A program made the position numbers and the translations under genes. Below, in pieces: positions 55,319 to 63,914 of a DNA stretch of 64,000 nt (position 1 is the stretch's first letter; every line of letters starts with the position of its first letter). Source of the stretch: Devosia ureilytica (GTDB lineage Bacteria; Pseudomonadota; Alphaproteobacteria; Rhizobiales; Devosiaceae); contig NZ_JAMZCU010000007.1 of the NCBI RefSeq assembly GCF_024273195.1, forward strand, positions 56,653 to 120,652, in the 5' to 3' direction. The notes under the pieces were generated by a model, which saw only the letters and a program-made list of their open reading frames with translations, was not told the DNA's origin and ran no database searches.

Positions 55319-55759
55319 TTAGGCAGTTTGGGTGGCGCGGGCTTGCAATCCCATGCGGATGGTGCGGGCGGCGGCGATGCCGGCCAGCATGGTTCCAACG
55401 AAGATCCAGGCCGTCGGTTCGCCCAGGCCCAGCGCCGGAATGGCGCCACCGGGACAGAAGCCGGAAATTCCCCAGCCGACGCCGAAGATGGCCGAACCGG
55501 CCAGGAGCGGCATGTCGAGCTTACGGCCGGTGGGCAGGTGGAAGCGGGTTTCAACAATGGGCTTGTCGCGCCGCAACACGAAGCGGTAGCCGATGGCAGC
55601 AACCGTCAGGGCGCTCACCATCACCAGCGCCAGGGACGGATCCCAAGTGCCGGCAATATCGAAGAAATTGAGCACCTTGGCCGGATTGGCCATGCCCGAA
55701 AGGGCAATGCCGGTGCCGAAAACGAGGCCAATCAGACCAGCAGAAATCGTGCGCTGCAT
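55319..55759 (-). CDS. YeeE/YedE family membrane protein, second half
   Basis: This 146-residue protein has four hydrophobic segments and the motif GISGFCPGGAIPALG. Such small YeeE/YedE proteins (DUF6691) occur in pairs in BigR operons and are candidate sulfur-compound channels. The start overlaps the upstream partner by one base (TGATG). Confidence 0.87.
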   Translation of the reverse strand: MQRTISAGLIGLVFGTGIALSGMANPAKVLNFFDIAGTWDPSLALVMVSALTVAAIGYRFVLRRDKPIVETRFHLPTGRKLDMPLLAGSAIFGVGWGISGFCPGGAIPALGLGEPTAWIFVGTMLAGIAAARTIRMGLQARATQTA

Positions 55760-56187
55760 CAGAAGCCTCCCAACACGTGACGAACAACAAAGACGGTGAT
55801 GGTCGCTGTCGCCATGAAAATGACAGTGGCAGCCAGCGAACGCGGCGACAGCCGCGCCATGCCGCAAACGCCGTGGCCCGAGGTGCAGCCCGACCCGAAA
55901 TAGACGCCAACGCCGGCGATCAGACCGCTGATGGCGATCCATGGCGCGGGCACCGGACTTTCAAAGCTGATGGCCTGGCTGGAGGCAGCAAGGATCAGCA
56001 TCGGTGCCACAATGGCACCGGCGATGAAAGCAGCGCGCCAAGGCCAGTCGCTGGAGACGGGCGGCAAAAGGCCGGTCAAGATGCCGGTCATTCCGGCGAT
56101 GCGGCCATTAAAGGCCATGAGCAATACGGCAGAAAGCCCGATCAGCGTGCCGCCAAGCAGCGACATGAGAGGGGTAAATTCAGTCAT
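55759..56187 (-). CDS. YeeE/YedE family membrane protein, first half
   Basis: This 142-residue protein has four hydrophobic segments and [20 protein letters not shown] near residue 103, the cysteine motif seen in YeeE-type thiosulfate channels. It pairs with the downstream homologue, so the two may form one transporter. Confidence 0.88.
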   Translation of the reverse strand: MTEFTPLMSLLGGTLIGLSAVLLMAFNGRIAGMTGILTGLLPPVSSDWPWRAAFIAGAIVAPMLILAASSQAISFESPVPAPWIAISGLIAGVGVYFGSGCTSGHGVCGMARLSPRSLAATVIFMATATITVFVVRHVLGGF

Positions 56188-56191
56188 GGAG

Positions 56192-56407
56192 TTAGGAAAC
56201 CTTGCAGGTGGAGAGGCCAAGAATGGCGTAGGCCGGACAGAAGCGGACGACGGCAGTGACAATCAGCACGGCGCCAATGACGACCGAGGCGCCAAACCAG
56301 AGCGGATTGGCAAAAACGGCCAGCCCGGAGAGAAAGGGCAGCAGCACCAGCGCTGCGCCGATGACGATGCGGGCAATCCGGTCTGGCGTTCCAACATTGA
56401 ATCTCAT
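56192..56407 (-). CDS. DUF2892 (YgaP-type) small membrane protein
   Basis: This 71-residue protein with two transmembrane segments starts MRFNVGTPDRIARIVIG, the DUF2892 pattern also found as the membrane part of the rhodanese YgaP. It is the first gene of the sulfide operon. A GGAGG lies 17 bases upstream, so the spacing is long. The operator-like palindrome at 56465-56484 is 58 bases away. Confidence 0.85.
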   Translation of the reverse strand: MRFNVGTPDRIARIVIGAALVLLPFLSGLAVFANPLWFGASVVIGAVLIVTAVVRFCPAYAILGLSTCKVS

Positions 56408-56464
56408 GACGGCATCCTTGAAATTGGAGGGAAGTTGATAAACATTGACGTCGCGTCCAGTCGT

Positions 56465-56484
56465 ATATAAGAACATTCTAATAT
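56465..56484. promoter_or_regulatory. BigR/SqrR operator candidate
   Basis: ATATAAGAACATTCTAATAT is a near-perfect palindrome (ATAT-AGAA-TTCT-ATAT). It lies between the divergent DUF2892 operon and the ArsR gene, touching the first possible ArsR start codon. This fits an autoregulating ArsR-family repressor that also controls the sulfide operon. Confidence 0.65.
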
Positions 56485-56788
56485 GATCAAGATGGAAATC
56501 GAAAAAATGGAGGCCAATGCCGATCAGGCAACGCGCCTTCTTACCGCCATGGCCAATCCCAAGCGGTTGCTGATCCTGTGCAACCTTTTGGAGCAGGAGA
56601 TGAATGTGACGGAACTGGGCGACCGGGTCGGGCTGGGCCAGTCACCGCTCTCCCAGCACCTGTCCAAGCTGCGCGCCTGGGACTTCGTCAAAACCCGCCG
56701 CGACGGCCAGCAGGTCCACTACAGCCTGGCCTCCGACGCCGTAAAGCAGGTGCTGACAACCCTATATGGAATCTATTGTGCCAATTAA
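56483..56788 (+). CDS. bigR: ArsR family regulator, BigR/SqrR type
   Basis: This 101-residue winged-helix regulator has Cys33 (ILCNLLEQE) and Cys99 (YGIYCAN), the pair that forms a disulfide or tetrasulfide link in BigR/SqrR on exposure to persulfide. The DNA-binding helix is near LGQSPLSQHLSKLR. ATG 56483 is used here; ATG 56492 or 56507 are possible and would clear the operator. It represses sulfide-detoxification genes. Confidence 0.88.
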   Translation: MIKMEIEKMEANADQATRLLTAMANPKRLLILCNLLEQEMNVTELGDRVGLGQSPLSQHLSKLRAWDFVKTRRDGQQVHYSLASDAVKQVLTTLYGIYCAN

Positions 56789-57092
56789 TGGACCGGGGAC
56801 GAGCCGCCACGGCTGTTGCGGCCGCAGCGGGCTTGACTGGGTGTAGCCCAGATGCGCGGGATATTCCGCAAGGGGGATGCCTTGGCAGCGGGGCGACGGG
56901 GGCTGACTGCTCTTGCAGGCTGGTGTTCGCCGATGGGTGGTTCCATCAGCGAAATGGGGGCTCATCAGGACGCACGCCGACAAGCACGACCGGATCAAAA
57001 GGCAACCCCCGGGTGCCGTCGAGCAACCAGGGGCCTGTTGGATGGGGCGGAATGGCGACGGCCCGGACGCGAGCCTGGGCGTCTCCCAGCGG
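56789..57092. other. Intergenic region, no gene seen
   Basis: These 304 bases between bigR and the ABC ATPase gene are as GC-rich as coding DNA and allow reading frames on both strands, but none has a recognised product or ribosome-binding site. No palindromic repeat of the local families is present. It may be a gene remnant. Confidence 0.5.
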
Positions 57093-58181
57093 TTAGATTC
57101 TGAGCCCGGATTCGTCGAAAGCCAGCAGCGCGCCGGGTTCAAAGCCCACCGTGATGGCCGCGCCGTCGGCTATCCGCGAATGGCCCTTTTGCTGGATGGT
57201 CACTTTGGTCTGGTCGTCCTTGCCCACTGCATAGACGTAGGAAACGCCCCCCAATTGCTCGACCACCTGCGCCTTGGCCGTCAGGACGGGACCGTCGCCG
57301 GCCGCCTCACTGAAATGTTCGGGGCGAATGCCCACGCTGACTTTCTGCCCGACGGCCGCGGTGACGCCGCGGCGGCGGATGACCAGGCCGGACGCATCGA
57401 ATGCGTCGAGCTTCACGGTCATGTCGGCCCCATTGATGGACTCAATGACGCCGTCGAGAAAATTCATGCGGGGTGAGCCGATGAAGCCGGCGACGAACCT
57501 GTTGTCCGGGTTGTCATAGAGTTCGATCGGGCTGCCCTGCTGTTCGATGCGGCCGGCGCGCAGCACCACGATGCGGTCCGCCAAGGTCATCGCCTCGACC
57601 TGGTCATGCGTCACATAGACCATGGTAGAGCCCAGTTGCTGGTGCAGCTTGGCAATTTCGATGCGCATCTGGACGCGCAGTTCCGCATCCAGATTTGAAA
57701 GCGGCTCGTCGAAGAGGAACGCCTTGGGCTGACGCACAATCGCGCGACCGATGGCCACGCGCTGACGCTGGCCGCCGGAGAGCTGACGTGGCTTGCGCTC
57801 GAGCAGATCAGTCAGTTCAAGGACACGCGCCGCTTCCAGGACACGCTCGGAAACCTGCTCCCGGGGCATGCCGCCCATGCGCAGGCCAAAGCCCAGGTTC
57901 TGCTCCACCGTCATATGCGGATAGAGCGCATAGGACTGGAACACCATGGCGACCCCGCGCTCGGACGGGTCGAAATCGGTGACGTCCTCGCCCCCGATCA
58001 GGACCTGGCCGGAACTGGGTTCCTCCAGGCCCGATATGGTGCGCAGCAGGGTCGACTTGCCGCAGCCTGAAGGCCCGACGAACACCACGAATTCGCCGTT
58101 GGCGATATCGAGATCGATGTCGTGGATCACCTTGACGGCGCCAAAGCTCTTGTTGATGCCTCGCAATTGCAGTTCTGCCAT
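57093..58181 (-). CDS. Carbohydrate ABC transporter ATP-binding protein (MalK/UgpC/MsmK type)
   Basis: This 362-residue ATPase has Walker [10 protein letters not shown] near residue 38, signature [14 protein letters not shown] near 135, Walker [12 protein letters not shown], and a C-terminal TOBE/regulatory domain (GIRPEHFSE). It would drive the MalFG-type permeases at 61.8-63.5 kb, which lack an ATPase of their own nearby. GGAGGAGACG precedes the ATG. Confidence 0.92.
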   Translation of the reverse strand: MAELQLRGINKSFGAVKVIHDIDLDIANGEFVVFVGPSGCGKSTLLRTISGLEEPSSGQVLIGGEDVTDFDPSERGVAMVFQSYALYPHMTVEQNLGFGLRMGGMPREQVSERVLEAARVLELTDLLERKPRQLSGGQRQRVAIGRAIVRQPKAFLFDEPLSNLDAELRVQMRIEIAKLHQQLGSTMVYVTHDQVEAMTLADRIVVLRAGRIEQQGSPIELYDNPDNRFVAGFIGSPRMNFLDGVIESINGADMTVKLDAFDASGLVIRRRGVTAAVGQKVSVGIRPEHFSEAAGDGPVLTAKAQVVEQLGGVSYVYAVGKDDQTKVTIQQKGHSRIADGAAITVGFEPGALLAFDESGLRI

Positions 58182-58211
58182 CGTCTCCTCCTTGCCGATG
58201 GTTAGGGTCTA

Positions 58212-58856
58212 TCAGCGGCTGGCCCAGAGGGCGCCGCGCTCGAACATGGTCCGCATCTGCGGCACCTGAAATTCATCCACCACATGGCCCAGGGTGGAAT
58301 AGAAGATCCTGGCCTTGCCATAGCGGCGCTTCCAAGCAACCGGCATCACCACGCCGTCGATCTCGTCGAAATATTCACCCGAGAATGTGGTGGTGGCCAG
58401 GACTTCGACGCTGGGATCGAAGTGCATGTAATATTGCTCGGAGCGATAGGCGAAGTCGCCGATGCCCTGCATGATCGGGTCATCCGGCCGGGTCACATTG
58501 ACGGTAAAGTCGATGATATTGCCAGGATGGGCGACCCACTGGCCGCCAGTCATGAACTGATAGTCGGGCTCGTTGCGAAAGCTGTCGCACATGAGGCCGT
58601 GAAAGCCCGCCAGGCCGGTGCCGGCCCGTACGGTGGCCAGCAGATTGGTCAGTTCCTCTTTCTCGATGCGCGACATGGTGATGGCCGGAATGATCAGGTC
58701 ATAGCGCGACAGGCCGGCATCGGCAAAAGCCTCGGTCGTGGGCTCGATATCGACTGTAAAGTCATGCGCTTCGAGCATCTCCCCGACCACGCGGGCGCTC
58801 TGTTCAGGTGTGTGGCCGTCCCAGCCTCCCCAAACGATCAGGGCAGATTTAGTCAT
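58212..58856 (-). CDS. ThuA domain protein
   Basis: This 214-residue protein matches ThuA (trehalose utilisation) with a glutamine-amidotransferase-like fold: LIVWGGWDGHTPEQSA near residue 6, GFHGLMCDSF near 80, WKRRYGKARIFYSTLGH near 178. GGAGGAACTAC precedes ATG 58856. It overlaps the ROK regulator (ATGA), linking it to disaccharide uptake. Its catalytic role is not established in the family. Confidence 0.87.
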   Translation of the reverse strand: MTKSALIVWGGWDGHTPEQSARVVGEMLEAHDFTVDIEPTTEAFADAGLSRYDLIIPAITMSRIEKEELTNLLATVRAGTGLAGFHGLMCDSFRNEPDYQFMTGGQWVAHPGNIIDFTVNVTRPDDPIMQGIGDFAYRSEQYYMHFDPSVEVLATTTFSGEYFDEIDGVVMPVAWKRRYGKARIFYSTLGHVVDEFQVPQMRTMFERGALWASR

Positions 58857-60085
58857 TGTAGTTCCTCCTGGTAGGCTGAAGTCCACGGAGCGCTGTAGAT
58901 GTCGCGCAGCATCAATGCCGCAGCGCCCCGCGCCCAAAGCTGATCGTCCAGCGTATGAAGGATCAGCTCGGTTGACGCGTAATGCGCGCGGAAACTGTTG
59001 GCCGCCGCTGCGGCCCTGAGGGCGGGCTCGACCAGGTCGCAATAGCGCTGGGATTCGAGCACCACGATGATCTTTTCGGGATTGATCAGATTGATGACAT
59101 GGGACACCCCGACGCCAAGCTTGGCGCCGTGCCCATCAATGATCTTGCGGGCCTCGGCCTCGCCGGCATCGCAGGCCTCGGCCAGCGCCGCGGTGATGGA
59201 GGTGCGTGCCAGCGCGGTCTGGACGAACCCGCTCCCCAGCGCATCGGCGGCGTGCTTGCGCAGGGCGGCATCGCTCACATGGGCGTTGAGGCAATCAAGC
59301 TGACCACAGTCGCAGGCGACACCCTGGCTGCCGACCTTGAGGTGGCCGAAGGTGGGGCCAAGCGTGCTGGCGCCGCGATGCACATCGTCGTCCAGCCAGA
59401 GCCCCAGGCTGGCGGTCTGATCGAGCACGATCACGCCAAAACTCTTGTCCCGCTGCGCATAGCCGAACCAAGCCTCTGCCAGGGCGAGCAGGTTCGCGGG
59501 CTTTTCAAGCTTGACCGGCAAGCCGGTGCGCTCACCCAAAAGGGCGCTCAAAGGCACTTCACGCTCGCCGAAAACCGAGCTGGCATAGCTCCGGCCCGAG
59601 CGCGGGTCGACCAGGCCCGGAACGCCGATACCTATTCCACGGATGCGCTTGCGATTGACGCCGGACTTGTTGATGCAATCATCCATGGCATCTTCGATCA
59701 GGTCGGCAATGACTTCGGCCGGCTGGCGTGACAGCCGGATCGGCAGTTGCACGGAGGTGACCACTTCGCCCTGGAAGTCGATCAGCGTCACCGTTGTCGT
59801 GGCCTCGGAAATCTTGATGCCCAACACATAGGCCGCATCGGCCACCAGCCCCAGGAGCACGCGCGGTCGTCCGCGATGGGTTTCCCCATTGGCCTCGGTA
59901 TGGGTGGCATGGATAAGGCCTTCCTCGATCAGCGCACCCGTGATGGCCGAAACAGTCGTGCCGCTGAGCAGCGTGCGCTCCGAAATCTCGACGCGCGAAA
60001 TCTGGCCATGGCAGCGGATTGTTTCGAGCACATGGAACTTATTGATTTCGCGCATCAGCAGCGGATCGGCGATCTTCACGGCCAA
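58853..60085 (-). CDS. ROK family transcriptional repressor (NagC/XylR type)
   Basis: This 410-residue protein has an N-terminal winged helix (VEISERTLLSGTTVSAITGALIEEG, residues 32-56) and a ROK sugar-binding domain with the CDCGQLDCL zinc motif near 270. The phosphate loop is degenerate (LGIKISEATTTVTLID), so it is a sensor rather than a kinase. The start is TTG at 60085, with GGAG seven bases upstream; a GTG at 60079 is possible. It likely controls the divergent binding-protein operon. Confidence 0.85.
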   Translation of the reverse strand: MAVKIADPLLMREINKFHVLETIRCHGQISRVEISERTLLSGTTVSAITGALIEEGLIHATHTEANGETHRGRPRVLLGLVADAAYVLGIKISEATTTVTLIDFQGEVVTSVQLPIRLSRQPAEVIADLIEDAMDDCINKSGVNRKRIRGIGIGVPGLVDPRSGRSYASSVFGEREVPLSALLGERTGLPVKLEKPANLLALAEAWFGYAQRDKSFGVIVLDQTASLGLWLDDDVHRGASTLGPTFGHLKVGSQGVACDCGQLDCLNAHVSDAALRKHAADALGSGFVQTALARTSITAALAEACDAGEAEARKIIDGHGAKLGVGVSHVINLINPEKIIVVLESQRYCDLVEPALRAAAAANSFRAHYASTELILHTLDDQLWARGAAALMLRDIYSAPWTSAYQEELQ

Positions 60086-60405
60086 GGTGGCACTCCAGGG
60101 AACAAATTCAGCATCGATGATTTAGTTTGCCATCTGTATCAAATTCTACTGCGATTTAGCATTCAAATTTGTACGGAACCCTCATCGAAATTCATTTTAT
60201 CTCGATATTTCAAGTCGTTATTACGTAACCTATCCTGTTTTGAACGGATCGTCGGCGCTATGAGGTACGTCCCTCTTGCGTCTTTAATAAGGGATGCGTA
60301 AAAAGTAGCAAGTGGTGAGTTCAGTGGGGACTGACTCAGCGCCGCGGTCAGGGAGGAATTTCCGAAACGGATTTCGGAGACCGCAATTTTGAACAGGAGG
60401 AATTC
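60086..60405. promoter_or_regulatory. Divergent regulatory region of the sugar ABC locus
   Basis: This 320-base stretch is notably AT-rich between 60120 and 60240, in contrast to the surrounding coding DNA. A hairpin TCCGAAA-CGGA-TTTCGGA (60361-60378) lies in the leader of the binding-protein gene, 28 bases before its ATG. It should hold the promoters for the ROK and binding-protein operons and the ROK operators, but no certain operator could be assigned. Confidence 0.5.
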
Positions 60406-61662
60406 ATGAAGCATATTGCGCTCGCCGCAATGCTTGGACTGGCCGCTATCGCGCCGGTACAGGCCCAGACTGTCGTCCGGCACCTGCACATCACGTCCAT
60501 CCCGGCAGAGGTGGAACTGATGAACAGCATCGCCGCCGATTTCATGGCCCAAAATCCCGACATCGTCGTGGAATTGCCGTTTCTTGAAAACGAGGCTTTC
60601 AAGGCCAAGCTGACGACCCTGCTGCAGTCGGCTGATGCACCCGACGTGTTTCACACCTGGGGCGGCGGCGTTTTCTATGAGCAGGCAAAGGCCGGCTTCC
60701 TGCGTCCGATCGAGGACGTATTGAGCGATGAAGCCAAGGAGGCCGTCGGCAGCGCCGGCATTGCCGCCTATACGGCCGAAGACGGGCATCTCTATGGTGT
60801 CGCGCGCGACGTGGCGGAAGTCGTGCTGTGGTACAACAAGGCCTTGTTCGAGCAGGCTGGCGTTGACCCCGCCAGCATGGAAACCTGGGAAGGCTTCCTG
60901 GCCGGCGTCCAGACTTTCAAGGATGCAGGCATCACCCCGATTGCAATCGGCGCCAAGGACAAATGGCCAGCGCACTTCTGGTGGTCCAAGCTTGTCGTTC
61001 GCCAGGCCGGCATGGAAGGCTTCCAGGCCGCGGCACGCGGCGAGGGCGACGGCTTTGCCGGCGAGGACTTCGTCAAGGCAGGCGAATACTTCCTGGAGCT
61101 GGCTGCCATGGAACCGTGGCAACAGGGCTTCCTGGCTGCCGGGTATGGCGATGCCTCGGGTTACTTTGGCGATGGCAAGGCCGCGATGCACCTGATGGGC
61201 GACTGGGACTACGGCGCCATGAAGGACAATTCGGCCAATAAGGAAGGCATCCCCGACGACCAGCTCGGCATCCTGCCCTTCCCCACCATCGAAGGCGGCA
61301 AGGGCGACCCGACGGATACGCTGGGTGGCCTGGGCGGCATCGCGTTCAGCAAGAACGCCTCGGACGCGGCCGTTCGCTGGGTCGAGTTCTTCAACAATCA
61401 GGAGAACCAGGCGAAATACGCCAAGGACGCCTACTACATCCCGATCTCCAAGGGGGCGGCTGACGTCATGACCAACCCCTTCAAGGTGCAGATCGCCCGC
61501 AATATCGGCAATGCACACTGGCACGCCCTGTTCTTCGATCAGGCCCTTGGCCCCAATGTCGGTGGCGTCGTCAATGACATGTCTGCCGAACTGGCCGGCA
61601 ATTCCATCAGCGCCCAGGAAGCGGCGGAGCTGATCAAGGAAGCCGTGGACGATTCTCTCTAG
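60406..61662 (+). CDS. Carbohydrate ABC transporter substrate-binding protein
   Basis: This 418-residue periplasmic protein has a signal peptide (MKHIALAAMLGLAAIAPVQA) and the family 1 solute-binding fold (AQNPDIVVELPF near residue 48, DAPDVFHTWGGG near 77). GGAGGAATTC stands right before the ATG. It delivers a di- or oligosaccharide to the permeases that follow. Confidence 0.92.
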   Translation: MKHIALAAMLGLAAIAPVQAQTVVRHLHITSIPAEVELMNSIAADFMAQNPDIVVELPFLENEAFKAKLTTLLQSADAPDVFHTWGGGVFYEQAKAGFLRPIEDVLSDEAKEAVGSAGIAAYTAEDGHLYGVARDVAEVVLWYNKALFEQAGVDPASMETWEGFLAGVQTFKDAGITPIAIGAKDKWPAHFWWSKLVVRQAGMEGFQAAARGEGDGFAGEDFVKAGEYFLELAAMEPWQQGFLAAGYGDASGYFGDGKAAMHLMGDWDYGAMKDNSANKEGIPDDQLGILPFPTIEGGKGDPTDTLGGLGGIAFSKNASDAAVRWVEFFNNQENQAKYAKDAYYIPISKGAADVMTNPFKVQIARNIGNAHWHALFFDQALGPNVGGVVNDMSAELAGNSISAQEAAELIKEAVDDSL

Positions 61663-61773
61663 GCTTTTTCCAATCCCCTCGGCGGGCGATATCGCCCGCC
61701 GAGGCCTGTCATTCATTCAAGCATGCCCCGGATCTGCTGCGCGCAATCCATACCGGGTGTGAGGAGAAGAGCT

Positions 61774-62706
61774 ATGAGCACCGTCGCTGCGGGAGCGACT
61801 GCGGGGATTACGACGACCGCGCGGCGCCGCCGATACATGGATCGCAAGAGCCTATTGCCACTCCTGTTGTTCCTGCCCCCGTCGCTGATCCTTTTCACGG
61901 TCTTCGTCGTTCTGCCGATGGTCGACGCGGCGACCTTCTCGTTTTTCGATTGGAACGGCTACGGTCCAATCACCGATTTCGTCGGTTTCGAAAACTATGC
62001 CGACGTGATTACCCATCGCAATTTCGGCACCGCCGTCCGCAACAGCCTGATCGTGGTGGCCGTCTCCCTGCTGGTGCAATTGCCGCTGGCCATGTGGTGC
62101 GCCATCGCGCTCGCAGAGCGCTCGGTGAACATCAACATCCTGCGCACACTGTTTTTCCTGCCCTTCATGTTGGCAGAGGTCGCCGCCGGGCTGATCTGGA
62201 AATTCGTCTATGACGGCAATTACGGCCTGCTGCCAGCCATCGGCGGCGCCATTGGCGTGGAAATGCCCTTTGTGCTGGGTGACAAACTATGGGTCATTCC
62301 GGCCATCATGCTGGTCATTACCTGGAAGTATTTCGGCTTCCACATGATGATCTTCATTGCCGGCCTGCAATCGATCTCGAGCGAAGTCATCGAGGCGGCG
62401 CGCCTGGATGGCGTCAGCAAGTGGCAGATCGTCCGGCATATCAAGATTCCGATGATCCGCTCGGCCATCGTCATCTCGGTGTTTTTCGCAATCACCGGGG
62501 CCTTGCAGCTATTCGACCTGATCATTCCGCTCAGCAATGGCGGGCCTTCCCATTCAAGCCACACGATCGTCACCTTCCTCTACCAGTTCGGCATCCTGCG
62601 CATGAAGCTGGGCTTTGGTGGCGCGGTCAGTGTGTTGCTGTTCATCGCCTGCGTCATCGTTGCGCTGGCCTATCGTCGCATCCTGTTCAAAGTGGAGCAG
62701 AACTGA
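61774..62706 (+). CDS. Carbohydrate ABC transporter permease, MalF type
   Basis: This 310-residue protein has six hydrophobic segments and the EAA loop EAARLDGVSKWQIVRHIKIP near residue 208. GGAGAAGAGCT precedes ATG 61774, which excludes a 17-residue upstream extension. Its stop shares a base with the next start (TGATG). Confidence 0.92.
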   Translation: MSTVAAGATAGITTTARRRRYMDRKSLLPLLLFLPPSLILFTVFVVLPMVDAATFSFFDWNGYGPITDFVGFENYADVITHRNFGTAVRNSLIVVAVSLLVQLPLAMWCAIALAERSVNINILRTLFFLPFMLAEVAAGLIWKFVYDGNYGLLPAIGGAIGVEMPFVLGDKLWVIPAIMLVITWKYFGFHMMIFIAGLQSISSEVIEAARLDGVSKWQIVRHIKIPMIRSAIVISVFFAITGALQLFDLIIPLSNGGPSHSSHTIVTFLYQFGILRMKLGFGGAVSVLLFIACVIVALAYRRILFKVEQN

Positions 62707-63548
62707 TGGCTGCCGCATCCAAGAAACGCCGTCCGGTCATCTCGCCCGTTCAATGGATCAGTCTGCTGATCGTGGCGGCATTCGTGATCGTGCCCTTCTA
62801 CACGACGGCCCTGGGCGGCTTCAAAGAGATCGGGGAACTGCGCGTCAATCCGTTCGGGTTACCGGCGAGCTGGGACCCCGTCCGGTTCACCGAAATTCTC
62901 GGTGGACCGCGCTATTTCTCGTCCCTGGGCAATTCGCTGCTCATCGCGGGGGGCACAGTGCTGTTTTCCACGCTGGTGGCTTCAATGACTGCCTTTGCCC
63001 TGGCCCATATCAAATTCTTCGGGTCCAAGTTCATCCTTGGCTATCTGATGATGGGGCTACTCTTTCCGGCGGCGACCGGCATCCTGCCGCTGTTCATCAA
63101 GATGCGTGACCTGGGCATGCTGGACAGCCACTGGGGCATCATCATGGTGCAGGTCGCCTTCAGCGTGTCGTTCTCCGTCCTCTTGTTCCACAATTTCTTC
63201 AAGGAACTGCCCAAGGACCTGATCGACGCCGCGCGCATGGACAATTGCGGCTATATCCGCATCTATTGGTACATCACGCTGCCGCTTTGCCTGCCGATCA
63301 TCGCCACCGTGGGCGTGTTCAACTTCGTGGGCAGTTGGAACAGCTTCCTGCTGCCCCTGATCGTGCTCAACTCCGAGGCCAAATATACCTGGCCGCTGGG
63401 CATCATGCAGTTCCAGGGGCAGTTCGGCTCAGACTGGCCACGCATTCTGGCTTTCCTCACCCTTTCGATCATGCCCGCCATCGCCTTCTTCCTCATGGCC
63501 CAGCGCTACGTGATCTCGGGCCTGACCGGCGGCGCCGTAAAGGGCTAG
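62706..63548 (+). CDS. Carbohydrate ABC transporter permease, MalG type
   Basis: This 280-residue protein has six hydrophobic segments and the EAA-loop equivalent DAARMDNCGYIRIYWYITLP near residue 175. It forms the second half of the channel. Translation is coupled to the MalF-type gene. The dispersed repeat follows directly after the stop. Confidence 0.92.
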   Translation: MAAASKKRRPVISPVQWISLLIVAAFVIVPFYTTALGGFKEIGELRVNPFGLPASWDPVRFTEILGGPRYFSSLGNSLLIAGGTVLFSTLVASMTAFALAHIKFFGSKFILGYLMMGLLFPAATGILPLFIKMRDLGMLDSHWGIIMVQVAFSVSFSVLLFHNFFKELPKDLIDAARMDNCGYIRIYWYITLPLCLPIIATVGVFNFVGSWNSFLLPLIVLNSEAKYTWPLGIMQFQGQFGSDWPRILAFLTLSIMPAIAFFLMAQRYVISGLTGGAVKG

Positions 63549-63555
63549 ATCATTT

Positions 63556-63822
63556 CACACTCAGGCGGACGCGGCTCCTGCGCGTCCCTCCCCCTTGTGG
63601 GCTTCGACCCGTCCCGAAGGGCAAACCTCTCCGGTGGAGAGGTTTGAGGAGAGAAGGACCGAGGGTGGGGGTGTCGGCATGTCCTCTTGCTCGGAGCCTT
63701 TGGAGGTCGCGTCTCCCCCACCGCAGCTCTGCTATGGCCTGTCGGCCTAGCGTCGCTACCCTCCCCACAAGGGGGAGGGAGGAAAGAGGGCAGCGCGTTC
63801 AGCTAAACGTGAAACGGGCTGA
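63556..63822 (-). repeat. Dispersed intergenic element, copy 2 (inverted)
   Basis: This is the reverse complement of the element at 39219-39482, over about 265 bases with few differences, including TTTCAGCTAAACG-like ends, the GGGCTTCGACCCGTCCC block and the CTATGGCCTGTCGGCCTAGC block. No gene is present. Confidence 0.85.
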
Positions 63823-63857
63823 GACCGCGCGGCGGCCTGCACGGCCAGGTCAACAAG

Positions 63858-63882
63858 AAAGCCCGGCGTGAAGCCGGGCTTT
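63858..63882 (+). terminator. Rho-independent terminator after the sugar ABC operon
   Basis: Arms AAAGCCCGGC and GCCGGGCTTT pair perfectly around GTGAA, and TTTTG follows on the + strand. It can end both the rightward ABC operon and the leftward gene entering from the window edge. Confidence 0.8.
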
Positions 63883-63914
63883 TGCGTTTCCGCCTCGCTT
63901 GCAGCGTGAGCGGG

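Noticed and set aside
56762..57142. 126-codon - strand frame in the gap after bigR
   Set aside because: No ribosome-binding site and no recognisable product; it crosses into the end of the ABC ATPase gene.
60163..61716. 517-codon open frame on the - strand
   Set aside because: It is antisense to the binding-protein gene, which has a signal peptide and a strong GGAGG.
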